A stretch of 64,000 bases of DNA from Candidatus Rhodoferax bjergmarkensis (GCA_016708345.1 JADJFX010000042.1:9146-73145), one strand, 5' to 3'. Shown: positions 43,288 through 53,474, counted from the stretch's first letter. Translations and numbers: made by a program. The notes: generated by a model not told the origin, from the letters alone.

Positions 43288-44136
43288 CTAGCCTTTTGCC
43301 AATGGCGCAGCGTCTGGCAAGGCCGCTGCGGGGGTCGCTGACTTGTCCATCATCTTGGCGATGCCGCGCAGCAGATGAATTTCTTCCTGCGTGACTCCGG
43401 CCCGGTTGAACAGCTGGTTCAGCCGTGGCATCAGTTTTTTGGGTGCCTGCGGGTCCAGAAAACCGATGGCCACCAGCGAGCGCTCCCAATGCGCCAGCAA
43501 GCCCGCCACTTGCTGTGCATCGGCCAGCGCGGGTTCTGGTGCCGGGCTCGGCGGGGCACCAAAGCCGCCCAGTGCCAGACGCCACTCGTAGGCGATCAAC
43601 TGCAAGGCCGCCGCCAGGTTCAGCGATCCGAAGCGGGGATTGCTGGGAATGCTCAAGGCCACGTGACAGCGGTAAACGTCTTCATTGCGCATGCCAAAGC
43701 GCTCGCAGCCAAACAGGAAAGCCACTGCCTGCGATCCATTCACAGCTCCAGCGGACTCGCCTGCACCGTCTAAATTACATGCCAAATTGGCCGTTTGCGC
43801 ACGTAGATCGTGCGCAAGCAGCTCTCTTTTTGATAGCATTTCAAAATGTTCGCGCGGCGTCACAGTGGGGGGCCCGAAGTCGCGCCCAATCATGGCAGTG
43901 GCGCACAAATGGGTCATGCCATCGAGCGCTTCATCCAGCGTGGCCACAATGCGGCATTTTTCCAGCACGTCCAAAGCACCACTGGCGCGCTGGATGGTTT
44001 CCTCGCGGCGCAGCACATTGGCCCAGCGCGGTGCCACCAGCACCAGGTCATCAAAGCCCATGGTCTTCATGGCCCTTGCGGCGGCCCCCACATTGCCGGC
44101 ATGGCTGGTATTGATCAGGATAAATCGTGTTTTCAT
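43288..44136 (-). CDS. trmJ: tRNA (cytidine/uridine-2'-O-)-methyltransferase TrmJ
   Basis: 282 aa from ATG 44136 (MKTRFILINTSHAGNVGAAA); the open frame continues upstream to 44472 without family character. SPOUT motifs are present: NTSHAGNVGAAARAMKTMGF, VAFLFGCERFGMRNEDVYRC and ALSIPSNPRFGSLNLAAALQ. It methylates position 32 of tRNAs. Between REHFEML and the knot an insertion of about 30 residues (SKRELLAHDLRAQTANLACN) contains palindromic repeat copy 7 at 43789-43837. Since the knot and C-terminal helical domain are intact, the enzyme is probably still active. Confidence 0.92.
   Translation of the reverse strand: MKTRFILINTSHAGNVGAAARAMKTMGFDDLVLVAPRWANVLRREETIQRASGALDVLEKCRIVATLDEALDGMTHLCATAMIGRDFGPPTVTPREHFEMLSKRELLAHDLRAQTANLACNLDGAGESAGAVNGSQAVAFLFGCERFGMRNEDVYRCHVALSIPSNPRFGSLNLAAALQLIAYEWRLALGGFGAPPSPAPEPALADAQQVAGLLAHWERSLVAIGFLDPQAPKKLMPRLNQLFNRAGVTQEEIHLLRGIAKMMDKSATPAAALPDAAPLAKG
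43789..43837 (-). repeat. Palindromic repeat copy 7 (inside trmJ)
   Basis: TTGCGCACG/CGTGCGCAA forms a perfect 9-bp hairpin with a 5-nt loop, then GCAGCTC and GATAGC; 49 nt. In the sense of trmJ it reads L-S-K-R-E-L-L-A-H-D-L-R-A. The usual TAGCTG is GAGCTG here, so the frame has no stop. Confidence 0.85.
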
Positions 44137-44274
44137 GGGGCTGGGGATCGAAGAATTCGCCGGAGCAGGTAAAATCGCCCTATTGTCGCCGCCCGCATCG
44201 CCGGGCCGCATTGCCAAGCTCTTAGTCAGCTGGGGCCGAATCACCCAAACGGCCCCACCAACACAACTCAATGT

Positions 44275-45192
44275 ATGTCCCCTAATCTGCATCCCATGAT
44301 CAACGTGGCCGTCAAGGCCGCACGCGCTGCCGGCTCCCTCATCAACCGCGCCGCACTCGACGTTGAATCGGTTCGCATCGCAAAGAAAATGATCAACGAC
44401 TTCGTCACCGAAGTCGATCAGGCTGCCGAGAAGGTCATCATTGAAACCCTGCTGGCCGCCTACCCAGGTCATGGCATCTGGGCTGAAGAATCAGGCCGCG
44501 AGCACGGTGCCAAAGACTCCGAGTTCGTCTGGATCATCGACCCGCTGGACGGCACCACCAACTTTATCCATGGCTTTCCTTTCTACTGTGTCAGCATTGC
44601 GCTGGCGGTCAAGGGCAAGATCGAGCAGGCCGTCATTTACGACCCCAACCGCAACGACCTGTTCACCGCCACCAAAGGTCGCGGTGCCTACCTGAACGAC
44701 CGACGCTTGCGCGTTTCCAAGCGGATTCGCATGCAGGAGGCCCTGATTTCCACCGGTTTTCCCTTCCGCCCCGGCGACGATTTCAACACCTACCTGCGCA
44801 TGATGGGCGACATGATGCAGCGCACCGCCGGGCTGCGCCGCCCCGGTGCCGCCGCACTCGATCTGGCCTATGTGGCAGCTGGTTATACCGATGGATTTTT
44901 TGAATCAGGACTGCACCCCTGGGATGCAGCAGCAGGCTCCTTGCTGGTCACCGAAGCAGGCGGCCTGGTGGGTAATTTCACCGGCGAAGCGGACTTTCTG
45001 GAACAAAAAGAATGCATGGCGGGCAACCCTTCCATCTACGGTCAGATGGTGACCATCCTGGGAAAATACAGCAAGTTTGCCAATGCCGGTGAAAAAGCGG
45101 CAGTTCGCCAAGCACTGGCTGAGTTGGCCAACCACCCAGCTGACACCCAAGCTGAAAACACCCAAGCCGACGCTTCAGACGGAGCCGCCTGA
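44275..45192 (+). CDS. suhB: Inositol-1-monophosphatase SuhB
   Basis: 305 aa. Metal-binding motifs are intact: WAEESGREHG, WIIDPLDGTTNFIHGFP and GLHPWDAAAGSLLVTEAGG. It hydrolyses inositol phosphates; in E. coli SuhB also binds the transcription machinery for rRNA synthesis. The C-terminus has an Asp/Ala/Glu-rich tail of about 25 residues beyond the usual end. It is divergent from trmJ, a conserved betaproteobacterial arrangement. An ATG four bases upstream (44271) is out of frame. Confidence 0.95.
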   Translation: MSPNLHPMINVAVKAARAAGSLINRAALDVESVRIAKKMINDFVTEVDQAAEKVIIETLLAAYPGHGIWAEESGREHGAKDSEFVWIIDPLDGTTNFIHGFPFYCVSIALAVKGKIEQAVIYDPNRNDLFTATKGRGAYLNDRRLRVSKRIRMQEALISTGFPFRPGDDFNTYLRMMGDMMQRTAGLRRPGAAALDLAYVAAGYTDGFFESGLHPWDAAAGSLLVTEAGGLVGNFTGEADFLEQKECMAGNPSIYGQMVTILGKYSKFANAGEKAAVRQALAELANHPADTQAENTQADASDGAA

Positions 45193-45214
45193 TAGAACAG
45201 CGCCGGCGCATCCC

Positions 45215-48200
45215 TTACAGCGCCAGCTGTTCCAATGGCACGGGTCGGCCAAACAAAAACCCTTGAAACAAGCGGCACCCGTGGCGCAGCAAAAAATCGC
45301 GCTGCGCCTGGGTTTCCACCCCTTCTGCGACCACCGTCAAACCAAGGCTTTGGCCAAGGGTCAATACCGCTTGCGCAATGGCGGCATCGTTAGGGTCTGT
45401 CATCACGTCGCGCACAAAAGACTGGTCCAGCTTGAGCTGCTCCAGCGGCAGCTGTTTGAGGTACGCCAGCGAGGAGTAGCCGGTGCCAAAATCATCCAAG
45501 GCAAAGCTCACACCGATCGACCTGAGTTCGCCTATTTTTTCAATCACACTGTCAATTTCATGGAGCAAAAGACTCTCGGTAATTTCAAGCTTGAGCCGGT
45601 AAGGGTTGGCACCTGTGACTCGCAACAAGTTCAGTAAATCACTGGCGAACTCCGGCTGGCGAAATTGTCGCGCGCTGACATTGATGGCCAGACTCAGACG
45701 CGCCGTCGCTGGCTTGGCTGACCACGCCACCAGCTGGGCGCACACTGCCTCCAGCACCCACTTGCCCAAGGGCAGAATCAGCGCGGTCTTTTCGGCCAAG
45801 GCAATGAACTCATCGGGCATGACCAGCCCGCGCGTCGGGCTTTGCCAGCGAACCAGCGCTTCCACCCCGACCACCACCCCCAAATGGTCCACAATCGGCT
45901 GGTAATGCAATAGCAGCTCCTTGCGCTGCAAACCTTGGCGCAAGTCCAATTCCAGCACGGCACGTGCGGCTACCACGGCCTGCATCTTGGGGTCAAAGAA
46001 CCGCAGGGCATTGCGACCCGCGGCTTTGGCCTCGTACATCGCCAAATCAGCCCGTTTGAGCAGCTCGTCGATGTCCTGCATTTGGTCATGAAACAAAGCA
46101 ATGCCGATACTGGGTGTGCTGTGATGTTCAATACCCCCCAGCCGGTAGGACTGGTTCAGCGTGCTCAGAATTTTTTGACCAACTCCTTCAGCGTGGGCCG
46201 CCGCTTCGTCGGGATCACGGCTGAGCTTTTCCAGCATCACCACAAACTCATCGCCGCCCAGCCGTGCCACGGTGTCCGCATCACGCACACACTCCGCCAG
46301 CCGGATGGCCACTTGCCTGAGCAACTGATCACCCATGTCGTGGCCCTTGGTGTCGTTGAGGTCCTTGAAGTTATCCAGATCAATAAACAGCAAGGCACCC
46401 GACAGGCGATCACGGTCGCTGCAGACCAGCGCATGCTGCAGCCGGTCAATCAGCAGGCGTCGATTGGGCAGCCCGGTCAAGGCGTCATAAAACGCCAGTC
46501 GTTCTATTTTTTCTTCGGCATATTTGCGTCCTGAAATATTGCGCCCGACACCACGGTAGCCCTTGAAAACACCCTGCAAATCAAAAATGGGCTCGCCACT
46601 GAGTGACATCCAGTATTTTTTTCCCTGCTCGTCAATGTCTTGCAGCTCCAGATCATGAAAGGTTTCATGCGCCTGCAGCATGGCCCGGTGGGCATCCCAG
46701 TCGGAGGCTGACATGTTCAAGGCACCCACCTCCCAGCGCGTCTTGCCATAACGACTCAAGCTGGCTTTGCCGGTGACCAATCCACCCTCAAACCGGACAA
46801 ACCTGAACTGCGCATCCTGCTCCCAATACCAGTCGGACGACAGTGCCGTCAAAGCACGAAACCGCGCCTCGCTGATGCGCAGGCTCTCATCGGCCTCTTT
46901 GCGCAAGGTGATGTCCATCGTGATTCCGTTCCACACCACGGAACCGTCCGCCTGCCGCTCTGGCATGGCCTGTCCCAGCAACCAGCGCACCTCGCCGCCC
47001 TCCAGAAGAAGGCGATATTCGTGATTCCAGGGGGTCAAATCGCTGGCCGAGGCATGGATAGATGCAAAAAATGCCTTGATGTCTTCCGGATGGTGCAGTT
47101 TGTCAGTGCAGCTTGCGTCTTGCAGCATCGCTTCGGGGCTTACCCCGTCAAAAATGTCGCGCGAGAGTTCGCTGACATACAAAAATTGAAACGTTCCATC
47201 GGTGTTGCGGCGCAGCTGAAACACCATGCCCGGAATTCGACTGGTTATTTTTTGAATGAACTGCAGTTTCTCCTGCAGGGCCAGCGCCGCGACACGCTCG
47301 TTGGTGACGTCCTGCACCACACCAAAATGGGCCCCTGCGGCGCTGTCATCAGACAGGCTTTTCATGCGCGAGCGCATCCAGTGAATTCGTCCATCGGGAT
47401 GATGCCAGCGAAACTCGACGGTCTCACCATCCATGCGCGCGCGCGCCGCTTCAAAATGCGGCCGGTCTTCTGCATGAATATTCCTTCGGCCCGATTCCGA
47501 ATCGAGCACCGTGCCCGGTTCAAGCCCGGCCAGGCGGTACAAACCATTGGACCAGCCCAGATCAGAGGCATCCGCCCCGGCCGTCCAGTGACCGACCGCC
47601 GCCAGGCCCTCAATCGACTCAAACAGCTCGATTTGCTGGCTGAGTCGCTTGTTGGTGGCCTGCAAAAGTTGTTCACTCGCCAGCGATTCGGCCTGCAGTC
47701 TGCGCTCTAGCGTCACGTCTTTGAAGTAACTCAGAATGTACAGGGCTCCGCCGATTTCAATGCGGGATGCATTGAGCTGAAGAATCAGTTTGTCGCCGTC
47801 CGGGCGCACAAACGACATGTCCAGATTGCGCAGGTGGCCATGCTGGCGCAAAGGCTGCAACACAGTATCCCGATGCACTGAGTCAGCCCAAAATCCGATA
47901 TCGATAGCAGTTCGCCCCAGCACGTCCTGCAATGAAAACCCCGTCAACCGGCTCCACTCTTCATTGACGTCCACGTACCGGCCATCCTGCTCATAACTCA
48001 ATGAAATGGCCAGCGGACTCAGTGCAAACAAAGCCTCCACCTGCTGCTGCAAACGCATGTCAGCATGTTCAGCATCAGCCGCACCCGTGTTGTCCCAAAA
48101 CTTGACGACCACACGATCGTGTGCGATTTGAAAGGCAAAAAGATGGAACGATTTACCGGAAAAAATTCCTTGGCCAAGCAGCGTTTGCTGCGCCAGCGCC

Positions 48201-48496
48201 TGGCCAGTTTTGACCACCTTGCGCAAGGCTGTTTCAATGCCAGAGTGGGCAAATCCCCAAAAAAACACTGTGCTGGCTTGTCCGAAAAACGCGGCACAGG
48301 GTTTGCCCATCAGCTCGTCGGCCATGGCATCGGCGGCCACCAGCACCAGCTGATCGTCCTGGCGAAGTTCAAACTCCAGCTTGCCCATAAGCGCCCCGGA
48401 GAGGTCGGCCACCGCCTGCAAACGCCGCTTGGCCGCCAGCAATTCATCCTGCAAGCGCTGAACTTGCACGGATGGATTGACAGAGAACGAACTCAT
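45215..48496 (-). CDS. Multi-PAS GGDEF-EAL protein
   Basis: 1093 aa, cytoplasmic. An N-terminal coiled stretch is followed by four to five PAS domains (LSYEQDGRYVDVNEEWSRLT and WRHPDG-type PAC segments such as FRWHHPDGRIHWM). GGDEF has I-site RDAD and LGGDEFVVML, and EAL has VEALVRW, LEITESLL, DDFGTGYSSLAYL and LKLDQSFVRD. Intact signatures suggest both cyclase and phosphodiesterase capacity. The start overlaps the stop of the upstream large gene by 4 nt. From its last PAS to the EAL end it closely resembles that upstream gene, so the pair came from a duplication. Confidence 0.93.
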   Translation of the reverse strand: MSSFSVNPSVQVQRLQDELLAAKRRLQAVADLSGALMGKLEFELRQDDQLVLVAADAMADELMGKPCAAFFGQASTVFFWGFAHSGIETALRKVVKTGQALAQQTLLGQGIFSGKSFHLFAFQIAHDRVVVKFWDNTGAADAEHADMRLQQQVEALFALSPLAISLSYEQDGRYVDVNEEWSRLTGFSLQDVLGRTAIDIGFWADSVHRDTVLQPLRQHGHLRNLDMSFVRPDGDKLILQLNASRIEIGGALYILSYFKDVTLERRLQAESLASEQLLQATNKRLSQQIELFESIEGLAAVGHWTAGADASDLGWSNGLYRLAGLEPGTVLDSESGRRNIHAEDRPHFEAARARMDGETVEFRWHHPDGRIHWMRSRMKSLSDDSAAGAHFGVVQDVTNERVAALALQEKLQFIQKITSRIPGMVFQLRRNTDGTFQFLYVSELSRDIFDGVSPEAMLQDASCTDKLHHPEDIKAFFASIHASASDLTPWNHEYRLLLEGGEVRWLLGQAMPERQADGSVVWNGITMDITLRKEADESLRISEARFRALTALSSDWYWEQDAQFRFVRFEGGLVTGKASLSRYGKTRWEVGALNMSASDWDAHRAMLQAHETFHDLELQDIDEQGKKYWMSLSGEPIFDLQGVFKGYRGVGRNISGRKYAEEKIERLAFYDALTGLPNRRLLIDRLQHALVCSDRDRLSGALLFIDLDNFKDLNDTKGHDMGDQLLRQVAIRLAECVRDADTVARLGGDEFVVMLEKLSRDPDEAAAHAEGVGQKILSTLNQSYRLGGIEHHSTPSIGIALFHDQMQDIDELLKRADLAMYEAKAAGRNALRFFDPKMQAVVAARAVLELDLRQGLQRKELLLHYQPIVDHLGVVVGVEALVRWQSPTRGLVMPDEFIALAEKTALILPLGKWVLEAVCAQLVAWSAKPATARLSLAINVSARQFRQPEFASDLLNLLRVTGANPYRLKLEITESLLLHEIDSVIEKIGELRSIGVSFALDDFGTGYSSLAYLKQLPLEQLKLDQSFVRDVMTDPNDAAIAQAVLTLGQSLGLTVVAEGVETQAQRDFLLRHGCRLFQGFLFGRPVPLEQLAL

Positions 48497-51400
48497 GTCA
48501 AATGAAATTCATTGATCGGCACCGGCGTGCCAAAAAGATAGCCTTGAAACGCCGTACACCCCCAACGCTTCAAAAGTTCCAATTGCCCCTGCGTTTCGAC
48601 ACCCTCGGCCACCACGGTCAAGTCCAGACTGTGGGCCAGCGACAAAATCGTGCGGACAATGGCGGCATCGTTTGCATCGGTCAACAGGTCGCGTACGAAT
48701 GACTGGTCAATTTTGAGCTGGTCCAGTGGCAAACGCTTCAGGTATGACAAGGATGAATAGCCGGTGCCAAAGTCATCCAGTGAAAAACTCACGCCGATAG
48801 AACGCAACTCGCCCATTTTGGTGATGGCGTCTTCAACATCGTTAAGTAACAGACTTTCCGTCAGCTCCAGCTTGAGCCGGTAGGGGTTGGCACCGGTCTT
48901 TCGCAGCAGCGCCAGCACCTGAGAGGCAAAATCGGGACGGCGGAACTCATGCGCGCTGACATTGACCGCAATGGTCAGGCCCTGCGTTGCCACACTGGTG
49001 CTCCAACTCATCAGCTGGGCACAGGCCGTTTCCATAACCCACTGCCCCAGAGACAAGATCAGACCGGATTTTTCCGCCAGCGGAATGAAATCGGTCGGCA
49101 GTACCAGCCCGTGCTGGGGGTGCAACCAGCGTGCCAATGCCTCCACCCCGATCATGCGCCCATCTGCGTTCACCACCGGCTGGTAACACAAATGCAACTC
49201 GCCCTGGCTCAGTCCATGGCGCAAGTCCACTTCCAAAGCTGCCCGCGCAATCACAATGGCCTGCATTTGAGGATCAAAGAACCGAATCGTGTTGCGACCT
49301 GCCGCCTTGGCCTGGTACATGGCCATGTCTGCCCGTTTGAGCAGATCGTCCACTGTTTCATCGCTGCCAAAGAACATCGTGATGCCCACACTGGGCGAGG
49401 TGTACTGCTGCTGGCCCGCCAAAACAAAGTGCTGATTGAGGGCAAACAATATTTTCTTGCTCACCGTTTCAGCCTGATCGGTCGCTTCAGTAATGTCCTG
49501 ACTCAAATCCTCCAGTAGCACAACGAATTCATCGCCGCCGAAACGCGCCACCGTGTCCATCGGCCGCACGCACTGGTTCAGCCGCCTTGCCACCTGTTGC
49601 AGCAACTGATCACCCTTGAGATGGCCCATGGTGTCATTGATGGTTTTGAAGTTGTCAAGGTCAATGAACAGCAAGCCGCCATGGGTGCGTTTGCGGGCGC
49701 TGGTTTCAATGCCTTGCGCCAGACGGTTGAGCAACATGCGCCGATTGGGCAACTCGGTCAATGAGTCATAAAACGCCAAAATTTCAATCTGGGCTTCGGC
49801 CTTCTTGCGCGCTGTAATGTCGCGGCCAATGCCCCGGTAGCCGCAAAACACACCATGGGCGTCAAAAATGGGTTCGCCGCTGACCGATACCCATTGCACC
49901 TCACCGGTAGCACTGCGGCGTTCCAACTCCAGGTCACGGAACACTTGCCGCGCATCGAGCAAGTCGCGATGCGCCTGCCACTGCTGCTCGGACATGTTGT
50001 AGGCGTGAATCTCCCAGCGCTGCTTGCCCGTTGCATACGGAACTTCACGCCGTCCAGACTGCTCGGCACTGCCCTCAAACTCAACAAACCGGTAATTTTC
50101 GTCCTGCTGCCAATACCAGTCAGAGGACAACGCCGTCAAGCCACGAAAACGGGCTTCGCTGTCACGCAGTTTGGCATCGGCCTGGCGCTGCTCTGTGATG
50201 TCTGAATAAACGCGCACCATCTCGCCCGATGCCAGTACACGGGTCACCACCTCGATGGCTCGGCCCGTTCGGGTGATCCGCAGGTGTTTGCGGGACGCAT
50301 CAGACGAAGTGCCTGCTCCGGGAACAAAGCTCTGCTGCGCGATCTGCTCCGACTCATGGTCGTCACCGTAGTCACCACGCAAAGCCTGAAAATTCACCAC
50401 ATCCTTGTAATTTGGCTTGGCAGCCAACAAGCTTTCAGGCAAATCCAGCAGCTCCAGAACCCGCTGGTTGTAAACCGTATAACGACCGTTTGAATCCAGC
50501 GTCACAATGCCCTGGCTCATGCTGTCCAAGGTGGTCTTGAGCGACTGGGTTTTTTCGGCCAGCAAAGCCGCCGTCGCCGTCAACTCCTCCTGCGCCCGCC
50601 GGCGCTGGGCGTCGATGCGCCGCGCCTGCACCATTTGGCCAATGGTTTTGCACAAGGGGTCGAGAAATTCAACATCAACCGGGCTGTAGCCCCCCGATTT
50701 GTTGGCCAAGCCAATCATCGCCACCAAGTCGTCGCCATGGTGTATGGGGAGCCCTAAAAACGCATCCAGTGCCGGGTGTCCAGCGGGCAAACCACCGCTG
50801 CGGGGGTCCGTGGCGGGATCGTTGGAAATCACCGGCTGGCCACTTGTCAGTGCAGCGCCAAACAGTGTGTACGGGTTGGAAAACACCATGCCTTCGGGCA
50901 TGCTTTCCTCAAAACGCCGACGTGAGGCCTCGTCCCAGGCAATGTTGGAAATGGCAAAAGTTTTGAGGTAAGGCTGCTGCTGTGCATCAAAGAAAACCTC
51001 ACCCACAAAGCCGTAGCGGCTGCCGGTCAGCGCCAGCAACTCAGCGAGCAAGCCGTCAAAAATGGCCCCCACTGCACTGCTGGCAATCACCAGCGCCTGA
51101 GCCCGGCTGATGGCTTGGAGCAAACGGTTTTGCCTCGCCGCCGCATCCTGGTCGCCACGGCGCTTGGTAATGTCGGCAAACGTTCCCAACATCCGCACGG
51201 GCAACCCTTCAGCGTCGCGCTCCATCACCCGGCCGCGACTGAGCACCCAGATCCAGTGGCCATCTTTGTGACGTAAACGGTATTCACAGCGGTACGAGGG
51301 GGTATCGCCTCGCAGGTAGGCCTCGCTGGCCTCTTTCACGGCAGGCCAGTCATCGCGGTGCACCATGCGCTGCCATAACTCGGCATCGAGCAAGCCTTTG

Positions 51401-51939
51401 GCAGTGCTGTACTGCCTGCGCTCGGCAATGCCGTAACCGAGCATCAGAAAAAGGCGGTCACTGGGGTACACATCGCCGCTGGGCAGGAATCGTTCCCATG
51501 CCACCAAGTCAGAGCCGGCCAGCACCAACTCGTAGCGACGAGCGGTTTCCTGCTTTTGCCGGAGGTCTTCCCAGCGCGCCAGCACCCCCTCCATCATGTC
51601 CACCAGGGTGTCAAACTCGCCCTCAACGCCGCTGCAGTGGATAAAGCTGCTAAAACCCAGCCGCAGCGCCCGAGCGCTGGCCCATTCATCTTGCGGGTTC
51701 ACGCACAGCACGGTCGGCAGCGAACGGGCAAGGTCCACCGAGTCACTGCCCAAACTGTCTGTCAAATCGAAACCAACCAACGCCACATCAAACCGCTCAC
51801 CTGCCAAGCGCCGCTCTTGCGCTTGCTTGAGCGAAGAAACAAGCTCAATGTGCCACGTTGGCCGCTCGCGCGCCAGCACCTGACAAACGGTACGCACACG
51901 CTCGGCATCGCTTTCAATCAGTAGAACGTGAATCGTCAT
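48493..51939 (-). CDS. Receiver-like - PAS - GAF - PAS - GGDEF - EAL protein
   Basis: 1148 aa from ATG 51939 (MTIHVLLIESDAERVRTV). Order: receiver-like domain (about 1-120), PAS (WERFLPSGDVYPSDRLFLML), GAF (VGEVFFDAQQQPYLKTFAIS and LGLPIHHGDDLVAMIGLA), a PAS_7-type domain (SMSQGIVTLDSNGRYTVYNQ), another PAS, GGDEF (I-site RPMD, FGGDEFVVLL) and EAL (VEALARW, DDFGTGYSSLSYL). The receiver seems degenerate: the usual LLD phosphoacceptor position reads VALVGFDL and the final Lys region reads FIHCSG. It is the first gene of a two-gene operon with the 1093-aa paralogue. Confidence 0.92.
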   Translation of the reverse strand: MTIHVLLIESDAERVRTVCQVLARERPTWHIELVSSLKQAQERRLAGERFDVALVGFDLTDSLGSDSVDLARSLPTVLCVNPQDEWASARALRLGFSSFIHCSGVEGEFDTLVDMMEGVLARWEDLRQKQETARRYELVLAGSDLVAWERFLPSGDVYPSDRLFLMLGYGIAERRQYSTAKGLLDAELWQRMVHRDDWPAVKEASEAYLRGDTPSYRCEYRLRHKDGHWIWVLSRGRVMERDAEGLPVRMLGTFADITKRRGDQDAAARQNRLLQAISRAQALVIASSAVGAIFDGLLAELLALTGSRYGFVGEVFFDAQQQPYLKTFAISNIAWDEASRRRFEESMPEGMVFSNPYTLFGAALTSGQPVISNDPATDPRSGGLPAGHPALDAFLGLPIHHGDDLVAMIGLANKSGGYSPVDVEFLDPLCKTIGQMVQARRIDAQRRRAQEELTATAALLAEKTQSLKTTLDSMSQGIVTLDSNGRYTVYNQRVLELLDLPESLLAAKPNYKDVVNFQALRGDYGDDHESEQIAQQSFVPGAGTSSDASRKHLRITRTGRAIEVVTRVLASGEMVRVYSDITEQRQADAKLRDSEARFRGLTALSSDWYWQQDENYRFVEFEGSAEQSGRREVPYATGKQRWEIHAYNMSEQQWQAHRDLLDARQVFRDLELERRSATGEVQWVSVSGEPIFDAHGVFCGYRGIGRDITARKKAEAQIEILAFYDSLTELPNRRMLLNRLAQGIETSARKRTHGGLLFIDLDNFKTINDTMGHLKGDQLLQQVARRLNQCVRPMDTVARFGGDEFVVLLEDLSQDITEATDQAETVSKKILFALNQHFVLAGQQQYTSPSVGITMFFGSDETVDDLLKRADMAMYQAKAAGRNTIRFFDPQMQAIVIARAALEVDLRHGLSQGELHLCYQPVVNADGRMIGVEALARWLHPQHGLVLPTDFIPLAEKSGLILSLGQWVMETACAQLMSWSTSVATQGLTIAVNVSAHEFRRPDFASQVLALLRKTGANPYRLKLELTESLLLNDVEDAITKMGELRSIGVSFSLDDFGTGYSSLSYLKRLPLDQLKIDQSFVRDLLTDANDAAIVRTILSLAHSLDLTVVAEGVETQGQLELLKRWGCTAFQGYLFGTPVPINEFHLT

Positions 51940-52055
51940 AGACGCTGTTGGAGAGAAAAATCGTAAAAATGCAATTACTCCGACTTTACCGCTTTCAGCC
52001 TGGCCTTCGTCAAAAAACTGTCTGCGGGTGTAAAAGCGACACCTCGCGGGGCCAT

Positions 52056-53366
52056 TCATTCATCGACGGCCTTGGAGACATTTTCGGTTTTGCTGCTTTG
52101 GACGCGGGGTTGACCCTCATGGCCAGTTACATCAGGCGCTGGCTGAAGCTTGAACTGCCCACCTCTTTGGGCCCGGTAAATACCCGTATGCCCGGAGAAC
52201 AGGTAGCTGACCACACAGGCCAGCAGGGCATAGACGCCAATTTCGGGCCCAAAAAGCTCTATCGCCATCAGTGTGCAAGCCAGTGGCGTATTGGCGGCAC
52301 CGGCAAACACGCCCACCAAGCCCAACGCCGCCAGCATCGGAAACGGCATGTTCAATAGGGGTGCCAGCGCATTGCCCAGTGTTGCGCCAATGTAAAACAG
52401 GGGCGTCACCTCGCCGCCTTTGAAGCCGCTGCCCAGCGAGGCCATGGTGAACACCATCTTGCCCAGAAAATCCCAGGGTAAAAGTTGGCTGGAAAACGAT
52501 TCAACGATGACCGGCAGCCCCAAGCCCGCATAGCGCCAGCCCCCCAAAAACCAAAACGCTGCGGCAATAACTGTTCCGCCAATCAAGGGGCGCAAGGGAG
52601 CGTAATGAAAACGCTTTTTCATGAATGCAGACAGCGCGTGAACGCCACGCGCAAAAAACATGCCGGTCACGCCAAACAGGCCCCCGGCCATCAAGGTCGC
52701 CGTCACCCCCCACAAACTCACCGCCGGAATCAGGCCCGCCGAGTAATGGGTGTGATGCACCCCCCACAGCAGGGTGGTCTGATCGCCCACCACGGCGGCC
52801 AAGGCGCAGGCCAGCAGCGCGTCATAACGCAAGCGCCCAATGGCCAGCACCTCCAAAGCGAACACCGCACCGGCCAGGGGCGTGCCAAACACGGAGGCAA
52901 AACCTGCGGCAATGCCTGCCATCAGCAAAATGCGCCTGTCCTCTTTGCGCAGCCGGAAAAGGCCGGTCAGCTGATCGGCCAGCGCGCCGCCCATCTGCAC
53001 CGCCGTACCCTCGCGCCCCACCGAGGCACCAAACAAATGGGAAATCACGGTACTGAGCAGAATCAGGGGTGCCATGCGCAAGGGCACCACCTTTTGCGGA
53101 TCGTGAATCTCGTCAATGAGTAAATTGTTGCCCGCCTCGACGCCCTGACCAATTTTGAGATACACCCAGCCCACCAAAAAGCCTGCCACCGGCAGCAGCC
53201 AGACGATCCAGCGGTGCGACTCACGGTAGCCGGTAGCGGCATCAAGCGCCAGTAAAAACAAGGCCGATGCCGTACCTGAAAGCAGCCCAACCAGCGTTGC
53301 CAGCACCAGCCAGCGGCCGGTGTAGGCAAGCAGCGCAACTTTTTCAGGGGGATTGGATTGAATCAT
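52056..53366 (-). CDS. CLC-family anion transporter (possible fluoride branch)
   Basis: 436 aa from ATG 53366 (MIQSNPPEKVALLAY). About ten to twelve membrane helices. CLC landmarks: GREGTAVQMGGALADQL, AGIAAGFASVFGTPLAGAVF, GSGFKGGEVTPLF and GVFAGAANTPLACTLMAIE. In place of the chloride-coordinating GSGIP it reads GQGVEAGNNLL, and GREGT replaces GREGP. As I recall, these changes mark the branch that includes the fluoride/proton antiporters. No fluoride riboswitch-like sequence is seen in the 90 nt upstream, so substrate remains open. Confidence 0.85.
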   Translation of the reverse strand: MIQSNPPEKVALLAYTGRWLVLATLVGLLSGTASALFLLALDAATGYRESHRWIVWLLPVAGFLVGWVYLKIGQGVEAGNNLLIDEIHDPQKVVPLRMAPLILLSTVISHLFGASVGREGTAVQMGGALADQLTGLFRLRKEDRRILLMAGIAAGFASVFGTPLAGAVFALEVLAIGRLRYDALLACALAAVVGDQTTLLWGVHHTHYSAGLIPAVSLWGVTATLMAGGLFGVTGMFFARGVHALSAFMKKRFHYAPLRPLIGGTVIAAAFWFLGGWRYAGLGLPVIVESFSSQLLPWDFLGKMVFTMASLGSGFKGGEVTPLFYIGATLGNALAPLLNMPFPMLAALGLVGVFAGAANTPLACTLMAIELFGPEIGVYALLACVVSYLFSGHTGIYRAQRGGQFKLQPAPDVTGHEGQPRVQSSKTENVSKAVDE

Positions 53367-53474
53367 GCGTCCGTGGGTGAATACCAAATTTTCTATCGAC
53401 CTCGCTTTGGGCTCATTTCTGGGTGGAAATACGCGAACCGTTCACACCTCATTGGACAAGGCTGCGCCGTCGTG

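Noticed and set aside
53367..53474. Fluoride riboswitch upstream of the CLC gene
   Set aside because: The roughly 100-nt leader lacks the conserved riboswitch segments as I know them.
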